DNA of 26,533 nt from Enterospora canceri (Eukaryota; Microsporidia; Enterocytozoonidae), in contig LWDP01000022.1 of NCBI GenBank assembly GCA_002087915.1, forward strand, positions 1 to 26,533, read 5' to 3'. A model generated the notes under the pieces. It made no database searches, was not told the DNA's origin, and worked only from the letters and a program-made list of their open reading frames with translations. This document shows positions 21,378 through 26,533 of this stretch, piece by piece; positions within the stretch are counted from its first letter, which is position 1; the number at the start of each line of letters is the position of its first letter. The translations under genes and the position numbers were made by a program.

Positions 21378-21455
21378 TTTTGAAAAAGAGAAAGAGAGAG
21401 AAAGAATAAATTGGAGTAGGGGTTGTTGAAGCAGTGTCACTAACTACCACTACTA

Positions 21456-22334
21456 CTAATTACTACCACCACTAACTCTAATTACTACCTCATCAATGTA
21501 CCATATCCACCCATCCACTCCAACTAGAACTGTTTCACCTGAAAAACAGATTGAATCAATTCTGGATCCCAGATCACACCTGTTGATGATATTAAATTCA
21601 TCATCAAAAATGACCAGAACAGTTCCATTTGCAACAACTGCAATGAGAGAGTGCTCGACAGAGAGGCAGCTGTGCAGAATGGGAGTGTGTGAAACGGGTA
21701 TCACACTTTCTACCTGCCAGAATCCACCTGCTTTCCTAAACACCCTCATTGATCCATTTTGGAGAAATGCTACCATTTTGTCTCCTACAAACAGGGTGTT
21801 CCAGACTATGCTACCACAGTCTACAGAATCAACCAGTTCTATTTCGTCACCAGCGTACTCCTTCACCGTCCTATCGTACGACCACGAGTAGACTCTTCCA
21901 CCCCACTTTCTGACTCCCTTGACGTCCTGGCTGTGATCATCGATGATTCTGGTCACCTCAAAGGAGCCATTTGATGCATCGAGCACCCAGACGACCTGGC
22001 CGCGAGTGGCCAGCAGCAGCTGCCCATCGCCAACGTAGCACGCCTTGATCTCAGTCTCAGGGCCCTCGACCGTGTCGTGGAACTCAACTGATCCATTTTT
22101 GATGAAGATCGTGGCAGTGCAATCGTAGGAGGCACAGACGAGGAATCGGCCACCAACTGAAACAGAACTAACCGTCTTATCGTGGCCACAGATCAGCTCC
22201 ACCTTCTCACCAATTCGGTACAACTCTGATCCATATGCTCCATAAATCACCCCATCATCCACGACCAGTGCCCTGATTCTGTCGTAGAACTTCTTCCCAC
22301 TTTTTGGTAGCTGAATTCTCCTACCAACTCGCAT
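21456..22334 (-). CDS. CIA1: Cia1-like WD40 protein of cytosolic Fe-S assembly
   Basis: A 292-residue WD40 propeller from the first ATG (22334). The order of blades matches Cia1: CGHDKTVSSVSV then LVCASYDCTATIF, EGPETEIKACYV then LLLATRGQVVWVLD (compare E-G-H-E-x-E-V-K-x-V and A-T-C-S-R-D-K-S-V-W), and DDHSQDVKGVRKWGG then SWSYDRTVKEY (compare H-x-Q-D-V-K and S-x-S-Y-D-x-T-V). Cia1 is a scaffold of the targeting complex that hands Fe-S clusters to cytosolic and nuclear apoproteins, a pathway microsporidia keep with the mitosome. Yeast Cia1 has 330 residues. The start lies one base from the stop of the upstream gene, so its promoter must be inside that gene. Confidence 0.83.
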   Translation of the reverse strand: MRVGRRIQLPKSGKKFYDRIRALVVDDGVIYGAYGSELYRIGEKVELICGHDKTVSSVSVGGRFLVCASYDCTATIFIKNGSVEFHDTVEGPETEIKACYVGDGQLLLATRGQVVWVLDASNGSFEVTRIIDDHSQDVKGVRKWGGRVYSWSYDRTVKEYAGDEIELVDSVDCGSIVWNTLFVGDKMVAFLQNGSMRVFRKAGGFWQVESVIPVSHTPILHSCLSVEHSLIAVVANGTVLVIFDDEFNIINRCDLGSRIDSICFSGETVLVGVDGWIWYIDEVVIRVSGGSN

Positions 22335-22335
22335 A

Positions 22336-23286
22336 TCAGGCCAATTTTTTACATCTGCTTCTATTCGCACTCTTCTGCTCCAGAACCTCCTTCAGTCCGC
22401 TTCCAAGGGAGTTCCACTCCGTCCAGAGGCAGAAGATGGCAACAAAGTCGGCTACTCCAGCAAACAGAAATGTCAGGCTGAATTCAGTTATTCCGGTGTA
22501 GAATAGGGCAAGTCGAAAGGCGATGAATACGACCACAACGGCCATGTGGAGAACAAGGAGAACAAGGAGCAGTATCCTTCTCATCTGCTCCTCCAGGTCC
22601 AGCTTCCTGTTGAGGAGAGCAATCAGAATCCCATTCAACAGAACCAGAACAACCTCCATTGCCATGTTGTAGGTTTCGAGGTGTCTCCTATTCACGTGAT
22701 ACGACCTAAGTATTCGATTGAATCCATAGGGCGTATTATTGATCAGGGCAATGTAGGTGTAGATTGCAATGAAGAAGCAGAAGAGGACGCGGACGTTTAG
22801 GAGCCGCTCTCTTCTCTTGTACGCCTCGATGATTCGCACGTCACTCGTTCCCAATATGGTGATATTCGTGTCATTCTCCTTTCTCCTATGCATTTTTACT
22901 GATAGGTGGATTTCGTACAAAATGGTTAAAAGCAGCAGCACCAGCACGAAGTAGGGCGCCCTGATCTCAGACTGGCCGACCAGGGCAAGCACCTGGGCGC
23001 CCTTCAGGTACGTCAGGACGTAGAAGTAGATCAGCGAGTACGTGGCAGTGCAGTAGATTTGGATGTTCTCGTTCAGGGAGATGTGGACGATGTCGATGAA
23101 GAGGAGCAGGTTGAAGACCATGATCAGCGACACCTTGTGCTGGACAAGATACTTGTGATGGAACTGGATGTAGGCATCAGTTGAAAAGAGTATCACAAAA
23201 TAGAGCACGTTTTTCATCATCAAAACTACTCCTTGTGATATGATATCCCTTCTAATCTCGCTTTTTATTCTAACAACCTGTCTCAT
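22336..23286 (-). CDS. Multi-pass membrane protein, unknown function
   Basis: A 316-residue membrane protein. ATG 23286 directly follows GGCACACCCC. About eight hydrophobic segments can be seen, in two groups separated by a charged loop (about residues 132-165, with KMHRRKENDTN and EAYKRRERLL): near 20-37, 51-68, 75-95, 108-126, 167-185, 207-226, 235-260 and 265-290. The C-terminus is short and basic (RSRCKKLA). I recognise no transporter signature. Its stop is one base away from the CIA1 start on the same strand. Confidence 0.78.
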   Translation of the reverse strand: MRQVVRIKSEIRRDIISQGVVLMMKNVLYFVILFSTDAYIQFHHKYLVQHKVSLIMVFNLLLFIDIVHISLNENIQIYCTATYSLIYFYVLTYLKGAQVLALVGQSEIRAPYFVLVLLLLTILYEIHLSVKMHRRKENDTNITILGTSDVRIIEAYKRRERLLNVRVLFCFFIAIYTYIALINNTPYGFNRILRSYHVNRRHLETYNMAMEVVLVLLNGILIALLNRKLDLEEQMRRILLLVLLVLHMAVVVVFIAFRLALFYTGITEFSLTFLFAGVADFVAIFCLWTEWNSLGSGLKEVLEQKSANRSRCKKLA

Positions 23287-23741
23287 GGGGTGTGCCAAAC
23301 AAATGACATATCAGTTGGTAGGAATATTAATGTAGGCCATAACTACTATTAAATGGGTTTGATGAGACATTAATATGTTGAAATAGTAGGGTATTATGAT
23401 AGGTGTGGTGGGAGATGTGATAATATCAAGGATAAGAGCAATAATTATGGTCATCAGTATCTTAGAAATTTGTAATTTAGGCAAGTTACTGATTATCAAA
23501 TTAGTAATTTGATTGATAATACTGGTATAAAGGAGTAGTACGCAAGAAATGTATTACGCTAATGATTCTATTGCATTATACTGTATTATACTGCAGATAT
23601 TTAACTATTTACATTGCTAACTATGCAATAACAAGAAAAGAAGGTGTATAAAATCAAGAAAATCACAATTTACTAAAATAAAAACTACATTTATAGCTAA
23701 ATTTATCAATAATTATGTAAAATATAGAATAAATACCCAAT
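23287..23741. other. 455-bp AT-rich gap without a supported gene
   Basis: A TTG-initiated 62-codon frame (23499-23311, minus; first ATG at 23454) is hydrophobic but lacks the C-rich start signal and is probably chance. A partly complementary stretch, GATTATCAAATTAGTAATTT followed by GATTGATAAT (about 23491-23520), could form a weak hairpin, and GCATTATACTG/GTATTATACTG is repeated at about 23573-23593. The GC content falls abruptly here compared with the genes to the left. No RNA gene was recognised. Confidence 0.5.
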
Positions 23742-24821
23742 TCAATCACAGCTCTCATTGCTTTCTACTGTCTTGTTTTCTAACCTGTCCATAAACTCCT
23801 TGATTTCACCAACTACGTGATCAGGTAATGTCAACATATTCACTTCAATCTCATCATTACCAACGTAACTGAAACTGCTGCAACTTCTCTGAATAATTTC
23901 AACAATCTTATCACTTTCTTCTCTTCCAACAGCCAATATCTTGTTTCCTAATGATTCCCTGATTTCAATTCCAAAAATCAGGTCATTTTCCAGTCTTTTT
24001 GCTTCCTCTAATGAATTCAATTTCATCATCAGGTCGCTTATCTTCTTCCTGAGTTCTTCAATTTCTGCATCAGGTCCCAATTCCTTTTTACTCAATTCTC
24101 TCTTAAATAACTTTTCAAACTCCACTCCCAGCCTGAATATTTCAGAATTCTCTGGATTGTACAGTTTACAGTTCTCAACAATCAGAATCAGGTCATTTTT
24201 GAATCCTTGCAAGTTCTCATATTCTCTACTGGTTAACTTTGATCGTATTCTACTCATATCCATAGGATTCTTAATTATTGCAGAGTATCCTGGTGCTTCT
24301 GCATCTGTAACAGGTTGTGTGAATGCCCATGTTGTCTTTTTGTATTTCGCCTTCTCTAATTCATTCAGGACACCATTGGCGAGTTCAAAGTCACTTTGAG
24401 ACATTTTCACTGCTTTAATCTTATTCTTTAAGGTTGGTTTCTTGTTTTGTTCAACTTCTTCTTTTGTATTCTCAATTGCTTCATATGCATTTATGAAAGC
24501 CTTTTCTAATTCTACTCCCATCTGTCCAACTGGACTACTTTTTCCATTGTACAAATAGTAATTGTTGAATATCAGGTTCATATCTGTCTTAAACTGTTCA
24601 TTTGATGTATAACTGTTATCAGCGAGTTTCTTTTTTATTGTTCCTAAATCCATTGGTTCTTTAATTTTTTCTGCATAATCTGGAATACCAAGTGCAACTG
24701 GATCTACTGGTTGTAGAAATGGACCAGCATTTGCATTGGCACGCATCTTTCTCATGATGTTGTTTAGTATTTTTGGATTATACTTTTCTTCAGTAATATT
24801 TTCACTATTCTCAACTGACAT
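23742..24821 (-). CDS. BDF1: BET-family double-bromodomain protein
   Basis: A 359-residue protein with two bromodomains and a C-terminal ET-like region. Bromodomain 1 (about 15-113) contains FLQPVDPVALGIPDYAEKIK and PMDLGTIKKKL with the acetyl-lysine Asn92 (YNG); bromodomain 2 (about 142-243) contains AFTQPVTDAEAPGYSAIIKN, PMDMSRIRSKL and Asn222 (YNPENS). A coiled coil (252-278) and EIEVNMLTLPDHVVGEIKEF (324-343), the ET signature, follow. Yeast Bdf1/Bdf2 bind acetylated histone H4 and assist TFIID; Bdf1 has 686 residues, so the linkers are lost here. The start directly follows CAAACCC. AT-rich codon use contrasts with the GC-rich genes further left. Confidence 0.92.
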   Translation of the reverse strand: MSVENSENITEEKYNPKILNNIMRKMRANANAGPFLQPVDPVALGIPDYAEKIKEPMDLGTIKKKLADNSYTSNEQFKTDMNLIFNNYYLYNGKSSPVGQMGVELEKAFINAYEAIENTKEEVEQNKKPTLKNKIKAVKMSQSDFELANGVLNELEKAKYKKTTWAFTQPVTDAEAPGYSAIIKNPMDMSRIRSKLTSREYENLQGFKNDLILIVENCKLYNPENSEIFRLGVEFEKLFKRELSKKELGPDAEIEELRKKISDLMMKLNSLEEAKRLENDLIFGIEIRESLGNKILAVGREESDKIVEIIQRSCSSFSYVGNDEIEVNMLTLPDHVVGEIKEFMDRLENKTVESNESCD

Positions 24822-25000
24822 GGGTTTGTATTTTGTAGAATTAGTTGTATTGGAAAGTGTACATATTCTAAGTTCCTAAGAACAAATATCTACATGAGTA
24901 ACACTGTTGCTCTATGAGATGTTCGTAACAAAATTAAATCAGGTCAATTTTATTTATAGTCAAATTTATTTTGAAGAGTGTTTTAGAATACCCCAAAATT

Positions 25001-25660
25001 ATGCAACGAAGAAATGATGGAAGATATAACAGAAATGACTACAATCGACAGAATAAGACATGTTTAGATTGGATCAATGGAATATGCACTAGAACTAATT
25101 GTAAGTTCTTTCATCCGGAGACACATCCATATTATATTTATGCATCTAAAACAAATGACATTCATCCAGATGAATTACATATTGGATGCATGTATAACAA
25201 TCTACAAGAACAAGCTGATGCTATTTGGGTTGATAATTACATTCAGCTCATTACAGAATACAAAAACAGCAGCAATTTCACAATTCCAAGTTATAGATCA
25301 TTCTGTATTCCTTTTGATAGCAACAAAGTGTATGGGGAAATAAAACAGTTCCAGAGTGATATTAGAGGCAACTATAAAAGAGATAATAGAAGTAATAGGA
25401 ATGATTTCAGTAGAAACAATTATAGCAGTCATGGTTATCAAGGTGGTCAGAATTATCAGAGAAATCAAAATGGGCAGAGTAGTCAGAATAGTCAGAGTAG
25501 TCAGAGAAATAACAATAATTATTCACCAAATACTGGTAACAACTACCGAAACAATTACAGGAACAATTCAAGTGATTTTCCAACTAATCAGAGACAGACA
25601 AATCATTCAAGAACCAATGATTCTGCTGAATATGAAGAATATAGAGTGCCATATGAATAA
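25001..25660 (+). CDS. CCCH zinc-finger protein with Asn/Gln/Ser-rich tail
   Basis: A 219-residue protein. ATG 25001 follows AATACCCCAAAATT; the open frame extends ten codons further upstream. A CCCH finger lies near the N-terminus (C21-x7-C29-x4-C34-x3-H38, CLDWINGICTRTNCKFFH), of the kind that binds RNA. A folded section (about 40-120) with Tyr/Ile/Phe-rich stretches follows, then a low-complexity tail (about 125-205) of Asn, Gln, Ser, Arg and Tyr, with NNYRN and SSQ repeats. An RNA-binding, possibly condensate-forming mRNA regulator is inferred. Residues 10-20 are also Arg/Asn/Tyr-rich. No specific orthologue is assigned. Confidence 0.82.
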   Translation: MQRRNDGRYNRNDYNRQNKTCLDWINGICTRTNCKFFHPETHPYYIYASKTNDIHPDELHIGCMYNNLQEQADAIWVDNYIQLITEYKNSSNFTIPSYRSFCIPFDSNKVYGEIKQFQSDIRGNYKRDNRSNRNDFSRNNYSSHGYQGGQNYQRNQNGQSSQNSQSSQRNNNNYSPNTGNNYRNNYRNNSSDFPTNQRQTNHSRTNDSAEYEEYRVPYE

Positions 25661-25840
25661 TCAATCAATATAATATCCATCACAACATATTAATTCATGT
25701 AGAGGCAGAAAAATGAGTTAATAAGGTATGCATTTAGCTCCTGCTGAACAACTGTAAATAAATTATTCTTCTTCAAGTGAATAACTAATTCAAAAAGTGC
25801 TTTATAAAGACAATGATGTCATCTATTACTCTAACCAAAG

Positions 25841-26533
25841 TTATATCAGGAAATCATGCATGTCTATTTCTAGTTGATCAAATACTTCAATTGTATCTGA
25901 ATTCAAAAGTAAATGTGGATCATCTTGACCTAAATAGTCTGGTGAGAATGCATACAGAATATTTTCAATTCCTGTTGCAAATATTCTTGGTATTTTAGGA
26001 TGCATTACAGCTTGATTTACAATGCTATTGAATCCTATCAATTCCATTCTCATATTGTTCATAACGATGTTATCTTTAGTTTTTGAACATATTGTTCTAC
26101 ATATTCCATACGTGAATGCATCTTTCTCTATATTCATTTCTTCTGAACTACTCATTTCATGATCAAATGATTCAATCGACTTGTTCTTTATATTGAACAG
26201 ATTCTTCCAACTTGGATCAGGTAGTATTTTCCAATAACACAATTTCTTATCATCAAACCCTCCTAAAACGTATTCATCATCAGGTCCACCAAATCTAAAT
26301 GTTTTACCTGTTTTGTGATTATTTGGTTTGTTCTTTACGAATTTCATCTGTGCTTTGTTTCTTTTTGCAGAATACAATGAAGCAGTATCGAAACATTCTG
26401 ATACCAGAAAATGTGTTCCTGCTTTATTCCACTCTACATTTGATATTCCAGCCAGAATATTTCTTGTAGAATATTTGTATATTGGAGTGTTATAATTCCT
26501 ATGATCAAACATATTCAATTCATCAGTTCCATT
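25841..26533 (-). CDS. WD40 protein resembling DCAF5/6/8, N-terminus beyond window edge
   Basis: The 231 visible codons are the C-terminal part; the frame stays open to the window edge, where the residues before the first in-window Met (NGTDELN) read like the middle of a propeller, so the true start lies outside. Blade-like segments are TPIYKYSTRNILAGISNVEWNK-type, FRFGGPDDEYVLGGFDDKKLCYW-type and VNQAVMHPKIPRIFATGIENILYAF-type. The last (HP-x-x-P-x-x-A-T-x-G) and the G-P-x-D-E-Y-V-x-x-G-x-D-D stretch are characteristic of the DCAF5/6/8-WDTC1 group of WD40 proteins, which serve as substrate receptors for CUL4-DDB1 ligases in other eukaryotes. The C-terminus is acidic. Assignment to the group is moderate; function in this organism is unknown. 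Confidence 0.75.
   Translation of the reverse strand, partial: NGTDELNMFDHRNYNTPIYKYSTRNILAGISNVEWNKAGTHFLVSECFDTASLYSAKRNKAQMKFVKNKPNNHKTGKTFRFGGPDDEYVLGGFDDKKLCYWKILPDPSWKNLFNIKNKSIESFDHEMSSSEEMNIEKDAFTYGICRTICSKTKDNIVMNNMRMELIGFNSIVNQAVMHPKIPRIFATGIENILYAFSPDYLGQDDPHLLLNSDTIEVFDQLEIDMHDFLI

Noticed and set aside
23311..23499. Possible small hydrophobic protein on the minus strand
   Set aside because: The first codon is TTG, the first ATG leaves about 47 codons, and no C-rich start signal is present.
1..26533. Bacterial or viral origin of the window
   Set aside because: Mpe1, Tsr3, Noc2, Dsk2, Cia1, BET bromodomain, Rab and eIF4A genes are eukaryotic nuclear genes, and no ribosome-binding sites or operon logic of bacteria are seen; the dUTPase alone is no sign of a virus.

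Overview
The window looks like part of a microsporidian nuclear genome (intracellular, fungus-related parasite); the genus cannot be fixed from the sequence. The evidence: all genes are eukaryotic and intron-free, proteins are shortened relative to their yeast relatives, intergenic gaps are often 1-110 bp, and most start codons are preceded within about 0-15 bp by a C-rich signal of the form TTTACCC or CACCC, the hallmark of microsporidian genes. That signal was used throughout to choose starts. About 33 genes are described, two of them frameshifted and two cut by the window edges.

Left part (1-7.5 kb, AT-rich, all minus strand). A fragment of a Merlin-type transposase sits at the edge, next to a 36-bp near-perfect palindrome. 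Then comes a tandem array of eight small (about 160-215 residue) proteins that begin with a signal peptide and are otherwise charged, helical and coiled-coil-like. Most share a core (aromatic-containing helix, then a Pro-Glu/Gly-Phe box near residue 120) and appear to be one fast-diverging paralogous family that I cannot name. Two members carry single frameshifts. A housekeeping gene, the Mpe1 mRNA 3'-end-processing factor, lies inside the array. A multi-pass membrane protein and a CorA-type Mg2+ transporter follow.

Middle part (7.6-23.3 kb, more GC-rich, mixed strands). This holds conserved cell-biology genes: lipid-anchored casein kinase 1, MFS sugar transporter, a divergent dUTPase, Tsr3 and Noc2 (ribosome biogenesis), a Dsk2/ubiquilin, an AVT-type amino-acid transporter, an eIF4A-like DEAD-box helicase, a Rab GTPase, a two-RRM protein and Cia1 (cytosolic Fe-S assembly). 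Among them are lineage-specific genes: a membrane-anchored pseudokinase, a secreted Ser/basic-rich protein whose start overlaps a short upstream ORF, a second secreted protein, and a 68-residue protein reminiscent of small DASH subunits. Intergenic DNA is marked by TAC-rich tracts upstream and TAG/GTAG-rich tracts downstream of genes.

Right part (23.3-26.5 kb, AT-rich again). A 455-bp gap without a supported gene is followed by a BET double-bromodomain protein, a CCCH zinc-finger protein with an Asn/Gln/Ser-rich tail, and a partial WD40 protein resembling the DCAF5/6/8 group.

Functional picture: importers for sugar, amino acids and Mg2+ fit a nutrient-scavenging parasite; the core genes are minimal versions of essential machinery; the secreted array, the secreted Ser-rich protein and the membrane pseudokinase are the best candidates for undescribed host-interface biology.
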